A stretch of 64,000 bases of DNA from Burkholderia stabilis (GCF_001742165.1 NZ_CP016443.1:1240001-1304000); one strand, 5' to 3'; positions 43,287-53,553 are shown, counted from the first letter of the stretch. The notes: generated by a model from the sequence alone, not told the origin. Program-made: numbers and translations.

Positions 43287-45536
43287 ATGCGCATCATGAA
43301 GTCCCGTTCCGACGAGTTGAAGCTCGGTAAATTCACCACCTTGTGCAGCGTGCTCGCCGCGAGCCCCGCCTTCGCCGACGGCACGCCGCCCGCCCCGTCC
43401 AGCACCGAAGGCCATCTCGCGCCGATCGAGATCCAGGGCAAGACCGAGCACAGCTACAAGGCCGACTTTTCCGCTTCCGCGAAATTCACCGCGCCGCTCG
43501 TCGACACGCCGAAGTCCGTCACCGTGATCCCGCAGGAACTGATCCGGAACAGCGGTGCGTCGACGCTGACCGAAGCGCTGCGCACCGTGCCGGGTATCAC
43601 GTTCGGCGCCGGCGAAGGCGGCAACCCGCTCGGCGACCGCCCGTTCATCCGCGGCTACGACACGCAGGGCAGCATGTTCGTCGACGGCATGCGCGACACG
43701 GGCGCCACGACGCGCGAGATCTTCAACACCGAACGCGTCGAAATCACCAAGGGTTCCGACGGCGCATACGGCGGCCGCGGCGGCGCGGGCGGCAGCATCA
43801 ACCTGATCACGAAAGCCCCGCACCTCGGCACGACGGCCAGCGCGAGCGCGGGCCTCGGCACCGACCGCTATCGCCGCTTCACGGCCGACGGCAACTGGCA
43901 GTTCGCCGATCACGCCGCGTTCCGCCTGAACCTGATGAGCCACAACAACGACGTCGCCGGCCGCGACGCCGTCAACAACGAACGCTGGGGCGTCGCGCCG
44001 TCGATCGCATTCGGCCTCGGCACGTCGACGCGCGTGACCGCGAGCTACTACCACCTGTCGACGGACGACATGCCCGACAGCGGCATCCCGTACTTCTATA
44101 CGACGTCGAACAAGCCCGCGAACGTCGACACGATCTATCCGGCGCCCGTCGATCGCCACAACTTCTACGGGCTGATCGACCGCGACTTCCGCAAGACCAC
44201 GTCGGACATCAGCACGATCAAGATCGAACACGACATCACGCCAGGGCTGACGGTCCGCAACACCACGCGCTACACCGAATCGACGCAGGACTACATCTGG
44301 ACGCAGCCGGACGACAGCCAGGGCAACGTGGTCAACGGCAAGGTCTGGCGCCGCAACAACAACCGCAACAGCTCGATCAACAGCATCGCGAACCTGACCG
44401 AGCTGTTTGGCGAATTCCGCACCGGCCCGTTCAAGCACAGCTTCACGACCGGCATCGAGCTGTCGCGCGAGTGGGGCAAGCGCGATTCGTACAACGTCGC
44501 AACGGATAACGGCAAGATCTGCCAGAAAGGCATCGGCGCGGCGTCGGGCTACAACTGCACGAGCCTGTGGTCGCCGAACCCGAACGATCCGTGGGCCGGT
44601 TCGATCACACGCGCCAACGACTACGCGCATGCGCGCACCACGACGAAGTCGATCTACGGCTTCGACACGATCGAGATCACACCGCGCTGGCAGGTGAACG
44701 CCGGCGTGCGCGTCGACGACTACTCGACCCGCTTCACCGACACCAAGGCAAACGGCGGCAAGACCACCACGCGCGACGACACGCTCGTGAACTGGCAGGC
44801 CGGCCTCGTGTTCAAGCCCGCGCAGAACGGCAGCATCTATGCGTCGTATGCAACTTCGTCGACGCCGGCCGGCATGCTGCTCGGCGAAGGCAGCGAAACG
44901 CAGTCGCTCACGCCGGGCCGCGGCGGCGTCGGCCAGAACGCCGACCAGCTGTCGCCGGAGAAGAACCGCAGCATCGAGCTCGGCACGAAGTGGAACGTGC
45001 TGAACGACAAGCTGTCGCTGACCGCCGCGCTGTTCCAGATCGACACGACGAACGCGCGCGTCACGCTGCCGAACAACCAGTACGCGATGGTCGGCAACAA
45101 GCGCGTGCAGGGTCTCGAACTCGGCGTCGCGGGCCAGATCACGAAGCAGTGGCAGGTGTTCGGCGGCTACACGTACATGAAGAGCGAGCTGCGTGACAAC
45201 GGCAAGGACAGCGCGAACAACGGCAACCGCTTCCCGAACACGCCGAAGCACAGCCTCACGATGTGGTCGAACTACGACGTGACGCCGAAGTTCACCGTCG
45301 GCGGCGGCGCGTTCTACATGTCGGAAGTGTTCGGCGATCCCGCGAACCTGCGCGCCGTGCCGTCGTACTGGCGCTTCGACGCGATGGCGCAGTACCGGAT
45401 CAACAAGAAGCTCGACCTGCAGCTGAACGTGAACAACCTGTTCAACCGCACGTACTTCGATCAGGCGTATCCGGCGCACTACGCGTCGATCGCACCGGGC
45501 CGCTCGGCGTTCGTCACGCTGAACGCGCGCTACTGA
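43287..45536 (+). CDS. TonB-dependent siderophore receptor, Fiu/PiuA type
   Basis: The precursor of 749 residues has a signal peptide (cleavage near SPAFA), a plug domain (about 50-200; DTPKSVTVIPQELI, GDRPFIRGYDTQGSMFVDG, RVEITKGSDGAYGGRGGAGG) and a beta-barrel ending in an aromatic residue pattern (VTLNARY). The plug resembles Fiu and PiuA, which take up catecholate siderophore-iron. It is followed by Sel1 and PiuC genes, the conserved arrangement. ATG at 43287 or 43296 is possible; the signal peptide fits both. Iron repression through Fur is expected but the box is weak. Confidence 0.92.
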   Translation: MRIMKSRSDELKLGKFTTLCSVLAASPAFADGTPPAPSSTEGHLAPIEIQGKTEHSYKADFSASAKFTAPLVDTPKSVTVIPQELIRNSGASTLTEALRTVPGITFGAGEGGNPLGDRPFIRGYDTQGSMFVDGMRDTGATTREIFNTERVEITKGSDGAYGGRGGAGGSINLITKAPHLGTTASASAGLGTDRYRRFTADGNWQFADHAAFRLNLMSHNNDVAGRDAVNNERWGVAPSIAFGLGTSTRVTASYYHLSTDDMPDSGIPYFYTTSNKPANVDTIYPAPVDRHNFYGLIDRDFRKTTSDISTIKIEHDITPGLTVRNTTRYTESTQDYIWTQPDDSQGNVVNGKVWRRNNNRNSSINSIANLTELFGEFRTGPFKHSFTTGIELSREWGKRDSYNVATDNGKICQKGIGAASGYNCTSLWSPNPNDPWAGSITRANDYAHARTTTKSIYGFDTIEITPRWQVNAGVRVDDYSTRFTDTKANGGKTTTRDDTLVNWQAGLVFKPAQNGSIYASYATSSTPAGMLLGEGSETQSLTPGRGGVGQNADQLSPEKNRSIELGTKWNVLNDKLSLTAALFQIDTTNARVTLPNNQYAMVGNKRVQGLELGVAGQITKQWQVFGGYTYMKSELRDNGKDSANNGNRFPNTPKHSLTMWSNYDVTPKFTVGGGAFYMSEVFGDPANLRAVPSYWRFDAMAQYRINKKLDLQLNVNNLFNRTYFDQAYPAHYASIAPGRSAFVTLNARY

Positions 45537-45539
45537 TCG

Positions 45540-46295
45540 ATGGAGGCCGTGTCGCTGAAGGCGCTCGCGTCGGTGTCGCCGCGCGAGTTCGCCGACATCC
45601 TGGCCGGGCCGCCCGAGCGCGCCGCCGCGTGGGTCGCGGCGGCGGCCGACAACGGCATCGTCGATGCGCAGGCCGTCTACGGGCAGTATCTGCTCGACGG
45701 GCATGGCGTCGCGCGTGACCCGGCTGCCGCGTTCGACTGGTTCGGGCACGCCGCGCGGGCCGGCCATCCGATGGCGATGAACATGCTCGGCCGCTGCTAC
45801 GAGTTCGGCTGGGGCACGGCCGCGTGCGCGCCGGTCGCCGTGTACTGGTACCGGCTCGCCGCGCAGGCGGGGCTCGACTGGGGCATGTACAACTACGCGA
45901 CGGCGCTCGCGCTCGGCAACGGCGTAGACGAGAACCGCGCCGACGCGCTCGACTGGTTCCGCCGCGCGGCCGCGCTCGGCCATGCGAAATCGATCAACCT
46001 GATCGGCGGCTTCTACGAGGACGGCTGGGTCGTATCCGTCGACCCCGACGCCGCGTTCGACCACTATCGCCGCGCGGCCGTTGCCGGCGACTTCCGCGGC
46101 CAGTTCAACCTTGCACGGCTGCTCGCCGAGCGCGGGCGCATCGACGAAGCGCTCACGTGGCTCGCGCGCGTGCCGGCCACCGCGACGCCCGCGTTCATCG
46201 CGAAGATGCGCGCGTATCTCGCATCGTCGCCGCTCGACGCATTTCGGGCGGCCGCGATGCAACTCACGCCGCATCCCATGGAATCCGCAACATGA
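45540..46295 (+). CDS. Sel1-repeat (TPR-like) protein of the iron-uptake operon
   Basis: The 251-residue protein has Sel1 repeats of about 36 residues: [51 protein letters not shown] and [15 protein letters not shown]. Such repeats bind other proteins. It starts 3 bases after the receptor stop and ends in an ATGA overlap with piuC, so all three are co-translated. Its partner may be PiuC or the uptake machinery; unproven. Confidence 0.85.
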   Translation: MEAVSLKALASVSPREFADILAGPPERAAAWVAAAADNGIVDAQAVYGQYLLDGHGVARDPAAAFDWFGHAARAGHPMAMNMLGRCYEFGWGTAACAPVAVYWYRLAAQAGLDWGMYNYATALALGNGVDENRADALDWFRRAAALGHAKSINLIGGFYEDGWVVSVDPDAAFDHYRRAAVAGDFRGQFNLARLLAERGRIDEALTWLARVPATATPAFIAKMRAYLASSPLDAFRAAAMQLTPHPMESAT

Positions 46296-46975
46296 TGCTT
46301 CACATCCCCGGCGTATTGACCAAGGCGCAGGTCGCGCAATGCCGCGACCTGCTCGATGCGGCCGAATGGACCGACGGCAACGCGACGTCCGGCGCGCAGT
46401 CCGCGCTCGCTAAACGCAACCGGCAATTGCCGGAAGGCTCGCCGGCTGCGCGGGCGGTCGGCGATGCGATCCAGGATGCACTTGCGCGCCACCCGCTGTT
46501 CTTCTCGGCGGCGCTGCCGCTCAAGGTGTTTCCGCCGCTGTTCAATCGTTACGAAGGCGGCGAGACGTTCGGCACGCACGTCGACAACGCGATCCGGCTG
46601 CTGCGCGGCACGGATTTCCGCGTGCGCAGCGATCTGTCGGCGACGCTGTTTCTCGAGGAACCCGATGCATACGACGGCGGCGAGCTGTGTGTCGAGGACA
46701 CGTACGGCGTGCATCGCGCGAAGCTGCCGGCGGGCGACCTGTTGCTGTATCCGGCGTCGAGCCTGCATCACGTGACGCCCGTGACGCGCGGCGAGCGCGT
46801 TGCGTCGTTCTTCTGGATCCAGAGCATGGTGCGCGACGATGGGGATCGCACGCTGCTGTTCCAGCTCGATACGCAGATTCAGGCGCTTTCCGCGGAAAAG
46901 AGTGCGAAAGATCCGATGGTCATTGCGTTGACCGGGATTTATCACAATCTGCTGAGGAAGTGGGCGGATGCGTAG
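46292..46975 (+). CDS. piuC: Fe(II)/2-oxoglutarate PKHD-type dioxygenase PiuC
   Basis: The 227-residue protein has the iron triad His96-x-Asp98 (HVDNA) and His159 (SSLHHVTPV), with the 2-oxoglutarate Arg in [11 protein letters not shown]. Length equals that of PiuC/YbiX. PiuC relatives sit beside PiuA/Fiu receptors and are iron-regulated; their substrate is not settled. It is the third gene of the operon. Confidence 0.92.
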   Translation: MMLHIPGVLTKAQVAQCRDLLDAAEWTDGNATSGAQSALAKRNRQLPEGSPAARAVGDAIQDALARHPLFFSAALPLKVFPPLFNRYEGGETFGTHVDNAIRLLRGTDFRVRSDLSATLFLEEPDAYDGGELCVEDTYGVHRAKLPAGDLLLYPASSLHHVTPVTRGERVASFFWIQSMVRDDGDRTLLFQLDTQIQALSAEKSAKDPMVIALTGIYHNLLRKWADA

Positions 46976-47101
46976 CGCGCACCGCCAGGGAAACGGCTTC
47001 TTACGCCTGCCCTCCCCGATCGGCCAGCCAAAGCCTTAGCCGCTTGCTGCGCTCCCCGGTGCATCATAAAATGACCATTGTCAAATGACTATGCTCATAT
47101 C

Positions 47102-47341
47102 ATGATGCCACACGCTCCCGTTTCGAAATCCGAATTCAAGGCTCGCGCACTCGAATACTTCCGGCTCGTCGAGGCGTCGGGCGAAAGCCTGATCGTCACC
47201 GATCACGGCAAACCAACGCTCGAGATCCGGCCGTATCACGCACGCGAGGCTCAGCCGTTGGACATATTGCGCGGCACGGTCATGCGCTACGACAATCCTC
47301 TCGATCCGATTGCGGAAGATGATTGGGAGGCGTCGCGGTGA
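47102..47341 (+). CDS. Phd/YefM-like antitoxin
   Basis: The 79-residue protein has the Phd-type start VSKSEFKARALEYFRLVEASGESLIVTDHGKP, a DNA-binding fold that represses its own operon, and an acidic C-terminus (IAEDDWEAS) for toxin binding. An in-frame TTG eight codons upstream (47078) is an alternative start. It overlaps the toxin gene as GTGA. Confidence 0.85.
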   Translation: MMPHAPVSKSEFKARALEYFRLVEASGESLIVTDHGKPTLEIRPYHAREAQPLDILRGTVMRYDNPLDPIAEDDWEASR

Positions 47342-47733
47342 TCGTGCTGGATACGCATGCATTGGTGTGGTGGGTGGCGGGCGACGCTTCGCTCAGCAAG
47401 AAAGCGCGCAGCGCGATCGAGCGCGCGCGGAGCGAAGGCGCGCTCGCCGCATCCGCGATCTCCGCGTGGGAGATTGCGATGCTCGTGCGCAACGAGCGGC
47501 TGGCGCTGTCGATGGAAGTCGACGCATGGCTCGCCACGGTCGCGCAAATCGACGGGATGCGCTTCGTGCCCGTCGACGCCGACATCGCCGCGAAATCCAC
47601 CACCCTGCCCGGCACGTTCCACAAGGATCCGGCCGACCGCATGATCGTCGCCACCGCGCGGCGGCTCGGCGCGCCGCTCGTCACCCGCGACGAAAAAATC
47701 CGCGCATACGCGCATGTGAAGACGCTTTGGTGA
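47338..47733 (+). CDS. PIN-domain toxin, VapC type, GTG start
   Basis: The 131-residue protein starts with VIVLDTHALVWW (Asp5 catalytic), has Glu in SAWEIAML, Asp in KDPADRMIVATA and RDEKI at the end, the PIN acidic set. GTG at 47338 is chosen because GGGAGG lies at good spacing and it overlaps the antitoxin stop. The frame continues open after its stop codon for 89 more codons. Confidence 0.88.
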   Translation: MIVLDTHALVWWVAGDASLSKKARSAIERARSEGALAASAISAWEIAMLVRNERLALSMEVDAWLATVAQIDGMRFVPVDADIAAKSTTLPGTFHKDPADRMIVATARRLGAPLVTRDEKIRAYAHVKTLW

Positions 47734-48003
47734 GCGTGGCGGGTCCACCGGCAAAACCAGGGCACATCCTCCGCCGAACGCTGCCATATCGTCGATTCGT
47801 CCGACCAAAACGATCCTGATCGGCCTCATGCGACGCAGTACGCGTCCCGGGCGACCGGCTTCACGAATTACCTGTCGAAATGGCGGCATTGGTCGTTCGG
47901 CAACCGCCATTGGGCCGTGATACAACGCGAATCGCACGCAATCTACGGCCCCGCCGAGGAAAACCCGCTCGACGCAGCCGCCGATCGACATTCTTTCCGA
48001 TGA
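47734..48003 (+). pseudogene. Start-less open frame after the toxin, possible gene remnant
   Basis: In the toxin's frame, reading goes on without a stop from 47734 to 48003 (89 codons). There is no ATG; a GTG occurs only near the end. The C-terminal part reads like real protein (TGFTNYLSKWRHWSFGN, AVIQRESHAIYG). I recognise no family. It may be what is left of a gene truncated when the toxin-antitoxin module inserted. The rest of the gap to 48092 is featureless. Confidence 0.35.
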
Positions 48004-48092
48004 AAACAGGCAAGCCCCGGTAACACCCTCACTTGCCGATCCCTGCCCGCTCCCGCACAATCGCGGCACCTGCCTCACATCCCCCCGCGCCG

Positions 48093-48677
48093 ATGTCCTA
48101 TGCGTCATTCGCCACCGGCGTCCTGCTCGCCGGCGGTCTTGGTCAACGCTTCGACCCGAGCGGCCTGCACAGCAAGCTGCTGGCGTTGTTGCCCGACGGC
48201 ACGCCTGTTGCGGTCGCGGCCGCCCGCCATCTCGCGGCGATCACGTCCGACGTCATCGCCGTCGTGCGTCCCGGCGCCGAAAAACTCGCGATTCTGCTGA
48301 ACGAAGCCGGCTGTCAGGTCGTCTACGCGCCCGACACCGTGCGTGGCATGGGCGCGAGCCTCGCGGCCGGCGTACGCGCGACCCCCGACGCGAGCGGCTG
48401 GCTCGTCGCGCTCGCCGACATGCCGTGGATCGCGGCCCCCACCTACGAAGCCGTCACGCGCGCGCTCGACGCCGAAAACGCGTCGATCGTCGCGCCCGCG
48501 CATCGCGGCGTGCGCGGCCATCCGGTCGGCTTCGCCGCGCACCACTTCGATGCGCTCGCCGCACTCGACGGCGACACGGGCGCCCGCGCGCTGTTCGCCA
48601 GCGCGCCGGTCCGGCTGCTCGACGTCGACGATCCCGGCATCCTGCGCGATGTCGATACGCCCGCGGATTTACGCTGA
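48093..48677 (+). CDS. MobA-like NTP transferase
   Basis: The 194-residue protein has the nucleotidyltransferase start VLLAGGLGQRFDPSG...SKLLALL with the conserved Gly-rich loop and Lys, ADMPW for metal binding, and GVRGHPVGF. It resembles MocA/NboR-type cytidylyltransferases for molybdenum cofactor maturation. No molybdoenzyme gene is adjacent. The ribosome site at 48093 is weak. Confidence 0.85.
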   Translation: MSYASFATGVLLAGGLGQRFDPSGLHSKLLALLPDGTPVAVAAARHLAAITSDVIAVVRPGAEKLAILLNEAGCQVVYAPDTVRGMGASLAAGVRATPDASGWLVALADMPWIAAPTYEAVTRALDAENASIVAPAHRGVRGHPVGFAAHHFDALAALDGDTGARALFASAPVRLLDVDDPGILRDVDTPADLR

Positions 48678-48857
48678 CCGCGATCGCGCAGTGAGCCCAT
48701 CGCGGAATTCCGCGAGAATGCCCCCAGCCAAGGGTTTCGCCTGTGCGACACGACCCGCCGCAAGAATCCCGCTGCAAACGCGCGGCCGATTGGCTATAAC
48801 GGAGACGAGGCGCACCCGCCGCCGCCCCGCCACCGTCCTGCCTTGCGCGAGTTCCCC

Positions 48858-48998
48858 ATGAGCGATCACACGACCCCGACGCCCGAGCCCCCGGCCGACC
48901 CGAACCGCGATCCGGAAGACGACCCGCTGTCGTCGCCGCCAGGCCATCACGACAACCCGCAGCAACCGGACGGGCCGCCGAGCAAGGACCCCGTTTAA
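48858..48998 (+). CDS. Small Pro/Asp-rich protein
   Basis: A 46-residue open frame with MSDHTTPTPEPPADPNRDPE, ending SKDPV, of highly acidic, proline-rich and probably disordered composition. Codon use is like that of neighbours and the start is plausible, but the ribosome site is weak. I recognise no family. Confidence 0.45.
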   Translation: MSDHTTPTPEPPADPNRDPEDDPLSSPPGHHDNPQQPDGPPSKDPV

Positions 48999-49078
48999 AC
49001 GCGCGCCGGCCACCCGCGCATTCGCCCCTGTTTCCCGCGGCGCGCGGCCGCCGGCAAAGCGGCACTGCACGCCGTCAC

Positions 49079-49837
49079 CTATCGCGCCGTATACCCGCCG
49101 TCGATCGGCAGCGACACGCCGCTGATCATCGATGCCGCATCGCTCAGCAAGAACAGGATCGGCTCGACCACCTCGTCCGGCTCCGCGAATCGTCCGAGCG
49201 GAATCGCCGCCAGCATCGGCGCGCGCTTCTCCGGCTCGCTCCACGCGAATTGCGCCATCGGCGTGAGCGTGACGGTCGGGTTCACGCTGTTCACGCGGAT
49301 GCCGTGCGGCCCGAGCTCGATGCACAGCACGCGCGTGATCGCGTCCATCGCCGCCTTCGACGCGCAATAGCTCAGATGCGCAGGCAGGCCGACGAGCGCG
49401 GCCTGGCTCGACACGTTGACGATGCTGCCGCGCGCGCGCGCCGCGCCGCGTCCGTCGCATTCGATCATCTTCCGCGCGACGGCCCGCGCCACGAGCGCCG
49501 CGCCGCGCGCGTTGACGGCCATCACCTGATCGAAATGCGCCGCGCCGACCTCGAGCGCCGGTTCGAGCGACGCGACGCCCGCGCAATTGACGAGGCCGTC
49601 GAACGCACGATGCGCGGCGAGCGCCGCATCGATCGCATGTTCGTCGCCGCCGACATCGAGGCGCACCGTCTCGCACGCGATCTCGCCGGCGAGCGCATCG
49701 AGCGCGGCGCTGTCGCGCGCCGCCGCGACAACCTGTGCGCCCGCATGCGCGAGCGCCACCGCGCATGCGCGCCCGATCCCGCTCGATGCGCCCGTGACGA
49801 GCATCCGCGCACCGCTGAAATCGAATCGTGTGTTCAT
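49079..49837 (-). CDS. SDR of the polyol cluster (xylulose reductase-like)
   Basis: The 252-residue SDR has TGASSGIGRA, NCAGVAS, a catalytic Ser in NVSSQAALVG, YCASK and IDGGYTAR at the end. It resembles L-xylulose reductase/DCXR-type enzymes in its short length and NCAGVA motif. Its ATG overlaps the kinase stop (ATGA). It should interconvert a sugar and polyol. Confidence 0.87.
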   Translation of the reverse strand: MNTRFDFSGARMLVTGASSGIGRACAVALAHAGAQVVAAARDSAALDALAGEIACETVRLDVGGDEHAIDAALAAHRAFDGLVNCAGVASLEPALEVGAAHFDQVMAVNARGAALVARAVARKMIECDGRGAARARGSIVNVSSQAALVGLPAHLSYCASKAAMDAITRVLCIELGPHGIRVNSVNPTVTLTPMAQFAWSEPEKRAPMLAAIPLGRFAEPDEVVEPILFLLSDAASMISGVSLPIDGGYTAR

Positions 49838-51381
49838 GATGACGTGCCCAGCTTGTGCATGATCGGCTTGAGTGCCGGATACAGCGCGGTGTAGAGCGCG
49901 AAACGCGCGTCGTACGTCGTTGCGCGCTCGGCATCGGGCCGCGCACGCTCAACCAGCGTGACCCAGCCACCTTGTGCATCGTTGACCGACACGAGCCCCA
50001 CGCCGACACCCGCGAGCAGTGCCGCCCCCATCGCGGCCTCGACGTCCTGCCCGATCGTCCACACCGGGAAACCCGTCACGTCCGCGATGATCTGCATCCA
50101 CAGCGCCGAATGCGCGGCCCCGCCGACGACGATCAGCCGATCGTCCAGCGCCGCCGCGCCGCGGCGGCCGGCCTCGATGTTGTGCCGCAACGCGAACGCG
50201 ACACCTTCGAGCACCGCGCGATAGAGATGCGCGCGCGTATGGGCGAGACTGAGCCCGACGAACGCGCCGCTCGCCTTCGCATCCCACACCGGGCTGCGCT
50301 CGCCCATCAGGTACGGCAGGAACAGCACGCCGTCGGCGCCGGCCGGCACGCTTTCGGCCGCGTCCTCGAGCAGCACGTGCGGATCGCCGTGCGGCAGCAA
50401 GCGCGCCGCATCGATTTCCGCATGGCAGAACTGGTCGCGAAACCACGCGACCGACGCGCCGGCTGTGATCGCGCCGCCGAACACGTACAGGTCGCGCTGC
50501 CCGTTGAACACGTGCGGCATGCTGACGAGACCGTGCCGCGCATCGACATGCTGGCTCACGTAACCCCAGCACATGCTGGTGCCGATCATCGCGACGTGCT
50601 GCCCCGCGCGCGTCGCACCGGCCGCGAAGGTCGCGACGGCGGCGTCGACGCCGCCCGCGACGACCGGCGTGCCGGCCGGCAGCCCGAGCTGCCCGGTCCA
50701 TTGCGACAGCAGCCCGCCGACGACGTCCGTCGATTCGACGAGCCGCTCGGGCATCATCGTCGCCGGGATGCCGAGCATGTCGAGCGCGTCGTCCGACCAC
50801 TCGCGGCGCGCGACGTCGTACACGCCGCCGATGTTGCCGGCCGAGCTGTGATCGACCGCGACCTCGCCGGTCAGCAGATAGATCACGTACGCGTTCGGCG
50901 GCAGGAAGTAGCGCACGTTCGCCCACACGTCGGGACGCTGGTCGCGCAGCCACAGCATCTTCGTGAACCCGTAGTAGCTGTCGACGCCGTTGCCCGTGAT
51001 CACGCGCAGCCGCTCGACGTTCACCTGTTCGTTGACCCGCTCGACCTCCGCGGTCGCGCGCCGGTCCATCCAGATCAGGCACGGATGAAGCGGCCGCATG
51101 TCGGCGTCGACCGGAATGCCCGAGCCGCCGTACAGGCTGCTCACGCAGACCGCGCGGATCGCGTCGGCCGGCACGCCCTGCGCGCGCGCATCGCTCACGC
51201 AGCCGGCGACGCATTCGAGCACGGCGCCGAACCATACCTGCGGCCATTGCTCGGCCCACAACGGACGCGGCGTATCGGGCTGGTAGCCGGCCGAGCGCCG
51301 CGCGACGATCGTGCCGTGCCGGTCGACGAGCAGCGCCTTGGTGCTCTGCGTGCCGATATCGACGCCTATGACGTATTCCAT
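49834..51381 (-). CDS. FGGY-family carbohydrate kinase
   Basis: The 515-residue kinase has the N-terminal phosphate loop GVDIGTQSTKALLVD, CLIWMDRRA, and the C-terminal VGGAAHSALWMQIIADV and GAALLAGVG signatures of FGGY kinases. It would phosphorylate a pentulose or polyol with ATP. ATG at 51381 follows ACCGGAGACATC. It lies 29 bases after the dehydrogenase gene. The substrate cannot be told apart between xylulose, ribulose and related sugars. Confidence 0.92.
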   Translation of the reverse strand: MEYVIGVDIGTQSTKALLVDRHGTIVARRSAGYQPDTPRPLWAEQWPQVWFGAVLECVAGCVSDARAQGVPADAIRAVCVSSLYGGSGIPVDADMRPLHPCLIWMDRRATAEVERVNEQVNVERLRVITGNGVDSYYGFTKMLWLRDQRPDVWANVRYFLPPNAYVIYLLTGEVAVDHSSAGNIGGVYDVARREWSDDALDMLGIPATMMPERLVESTDVVGGLLSQWTGQLGLPAGTPVVAGGVDAAVATFAAGATRAGQHVAMIGTSMCWGYVSQHVDARHGLVSMPHVFNGQRDLYVFGGAITAGASVAWFRDQFCHAEIDAARLLPHGDPHVLLEDAAESVPAGADGVLFLPYLMGERSPVWDAKASGAFVGLSLAHTRAHLYRAVLEGVAFALRHNIEAGRRGAAALDDRLIVVGGAAHSALWMQIIADVTGFPVWTIGQDVEAAMGAALLAGVGVGLVSVNDAQGGWVTLVERARPDAERATTYDARFALYTALYPALKPIMHKLGTSS

Positions 51382-51410
51382 GATGTCTCCGGTGAGGCGC
51401 GCGTCGGCTT

Positions 51411-52499
51411 TCAGCGGGCCGGCTTCAGCAGCACCTTGATCGATTCGGGCGATTTCGCGACGCGGATCGCGTCGTCCCAGTCCTCGAGCGCGAAACCGTG
51501 CGTGACGATGCCTTTCGACGTGACGAGCCCGCGCGCGAGCAGGTCGATCGCGATCGGGTAACAGTATGGCCCGAGATGCGCGCCGCGCACGTCGAGCTCC
51601 TTGCGATCGCCGATGATCGACCAGTCGACGGTCGCATCCTCGCCGAACACGCTGAACTCGACGAAGCGGCCGAGCTTGCGGATCAGGTCGAGCCCCTGGC
51701 TCACGCCGACGGGCGCACCGGTCGTCTCGATGTAGACGTCGCAGCCGTAACCGTCGGTCAGCGCGCGGACGATCTCGCGCGCGTCGTCGCGCTTCGGGTT
51801 GATCGTCACGTCGGCGCCGTATTCGCGCGCGAGTTCGAGCCGCTCGTCGATCAGGTCGATCACGACGAGTTTCTTCGGCGTCTTCAGGCGCGCGACCTGC
51901 GTCATCATCAGCCCGAGCGGGCCCGCGCCCGCGATCACGACAACGTCGTCGAGCTGGACGTCGCCGCGGTTCACCGTATGGATCGCGCACGACAGCGGCT
52001 CGATGATCGCGGCGTCTTCCAGCGACACGCCAAGCGGAATCCGGTGGACGATCGCGGTCGGCGGAATACGCATGTACTCGGCCATCCCGCCGTCGGCGAC
52101 CTCGCGCTGGAAGCCGAAGATGTTGTGCACTTCGCACATCCAGTACTGGCCCGACTTGCAATAGCGGCACTTACCGCACGGCACGATCTGCTCGGCGATC
52201 ACGCGGTCGCCCAGTGCCACGCCGAAATGTTCGGCCGCGCCGTCGCCGAGCGCTTCGACGTAACCGAAGAATTCATGGCCGGGAATCACGGGCGCCTTCA
52301 CCCACGGGTTCGGGCCGCCCCAGAACATCTTCGCGCCCGTATAGCACTTGCAGTCGCTCGCGCAGATCCCGCACGCGGCGATGCGGATCACGAGTTCGTT
52401 CGGGCCGGGGCGCGGCTTCGCGACCTGTTCGACGCGATAATCCTCGGGGCCGTGGCAGACGACCGCGGTCATCCGCGGCTGGGCTTCGGGTGTCGTCAT
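51411..52499 (-). CDS. Zinc-dependent medium-chain alcohol/polyol dehydrogenase
   Basis: The 362-residue enzyme has catalytic zinc ligands in CGICASD and GHEFFG, a structural zinc group of four cysteines (CGKCRYCKSGQYWMC), EPLSCAIHTV and the NAD-binding GAGPLGLM. This is the sorbitol/threonine dehydrogenase branch; some relatives act on erythritol or threitol. The neighbouring ABC importer and kinase suggest oxidation of a polyol to a ketose. Confidence 0.9.
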   Translation of the reverse strand: MTTPEAQPRMTAVVCHGPEDYRVEQVAKPRPGPNELVIRIAACGICASDCKCYTGAKMFWGGPNPWVKAPVIPGHEFFGYVEALGDGAAEHFGVALGDRVIAEQIVPCGKCRYCKSGQYWMCEVHNIFGFQREVADGGMAEYMRIPPTAIVHRIPLGVSLEDAAIIEPLSCAIHTVNRGDVQLDDVVVIAGAGPLGLMMTQVARLKTPKKLVVIDLIDERLELAREYGADVTINPKRDDAREIVRALTDGYGCDVYIETTGAPVGVSQGLDLIRKLGRFVEFSVFGEDATVDWSIIGDRKELDVRGAHLGPYCYPIAIDLLARGLVTSKGIVTHGFALEDWDDAIRVAKSPESIKVLLKPAR

Positions 52500-52545
52500 G
52501 AGTGTTCTCTTTCGGTGATGATTCGGATAGCTGACAAGTGATGCG

Positions 52546-53553
52546 TTACCGCGATCGTTCGCGGCTGATGTAGATCGCGAGCAGGATGATTCCGCCCTTG
52601 ATCACGTTCTGCACATACGGGTTCACGCCGATCATGTTCAGCCCGTTGTTGAGCACGCCGAGCAGCAGCGCACCGACCAGCGTGCCGAGGATCGCGCCGC
52701 GCCCGCCGGAAATCGACGTGCCGCCCATCACGACGGCCGCGATCGCGTCGAGCTCGAAGCCCACGCCCGCGTTCGGCTGCCCACTCATCAGCCGCCCGGT
52801 CAGCACGATCGCGGCGAGCGCGGACGTGAGCCCGGCCAGCGTGTAGACGATCAGCTTCACGCGCGCGACGCGCACGCCGGTGAGCCGCGTCGCCTGTTCG
52901 TTGCCGCCGATCGCATACACGTAGCGGCCGAACGGCATGCCCTCGAGCAGCAGCCACGCGCTCGCGTAGACGATCAGCATGATCAGCACGGGCGCCTGGA
53001 TGCCGAGCACCTTGCCGCTGCCGAAGAACGCGACCCAGTCGGGCAGCCCGTCGATCGGATAACCGCCCGTGTAGATCAGCGCGAGGCCGCGCGCGATACC
53101 CATCGTCGCGAGCGTGACGATGATCGGCGGCATCCCCGCGAGCGCGACGAACACACCGTTCAGGAAGCCGAAGCCCAGACCGACGGCGATGCCGATCGCC
53201 AGCGCGGCAACCGCGTTGACGCCCGCGACCATCAGCCCGGCCGCAAGCGTGCCCGACAGCGCCATCACCGAGCCGACCGACAGGTCGATCCCGCCGGTCA
53301 GGATCACGCAGGTCATGCCGACCGCGATGATCGCGTTGATCGACACCTGGCGCAGCACGTTTTCCAGGTTCGCCGCGGACAGGAAGCCCGGGCTCGCGAT
53401 CATCATCGCGACGCACACGACGACGAGGCCGACCAGCGGATAGAACAGCGTCGAGCGCCGCAGCTGCGCCCACATCGCGCGGGGCGGCGGCGCCTCGCCG
53501 GCCGTGGCCGCGAGCGTCGTGGAGGGCGTGGAAGAAGAATCAGGCAGGTTCAT
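52546..53553 (-). CDS. Sugar ABC transporter permease, RbsC type
   Basis: The 335-residue protein has about 8-10 helices and family motifs [35 protein letters not shown] and [21 protein letters not shown] at 53553 follows GCGAGGAGCGACC. It overlaps the ATPase gene by 14 bases. Confidence 0.92.
   Translation of the reverse strand: MNLPDSSSTPSTTLAATAGEAPPPRAMWAQLRRSTLFYPLVGLVVVCVAMMIASPGFLSAANLENVLRQVSINAIIAVGMTCVILTGGIDLSVGSVMALSGTLAAGLMVAGVNAVAALAIGIAVGLGFGFLNGVFVALAGMPPIIVTLATMGIARGLALIYTGGYPIDGLPDWVAFFGSGKVLGIQAPVLIMLIVYASAWLLLEGMPFGRYVYAIGGNEQATRLTGVRVARVKLIVYTLAGLTSALAAIVLTGRLMSGQPNAGVGFELDAIAAVVMGGTSISGGRGAILGTLVGALLLGVLNNGLNMIGVNPYVQNVIKGGIILLAIYISRERSR

Noticed and set aside
43062..46274. 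Very long open frame on the minus strand opposite the siderophore receptor and Sel1 genes
   Set aside because: Arginine-, valine- and alanine-rich translation without motifs; it mirrors the GC-rich third positions of real genes on the plus strand.
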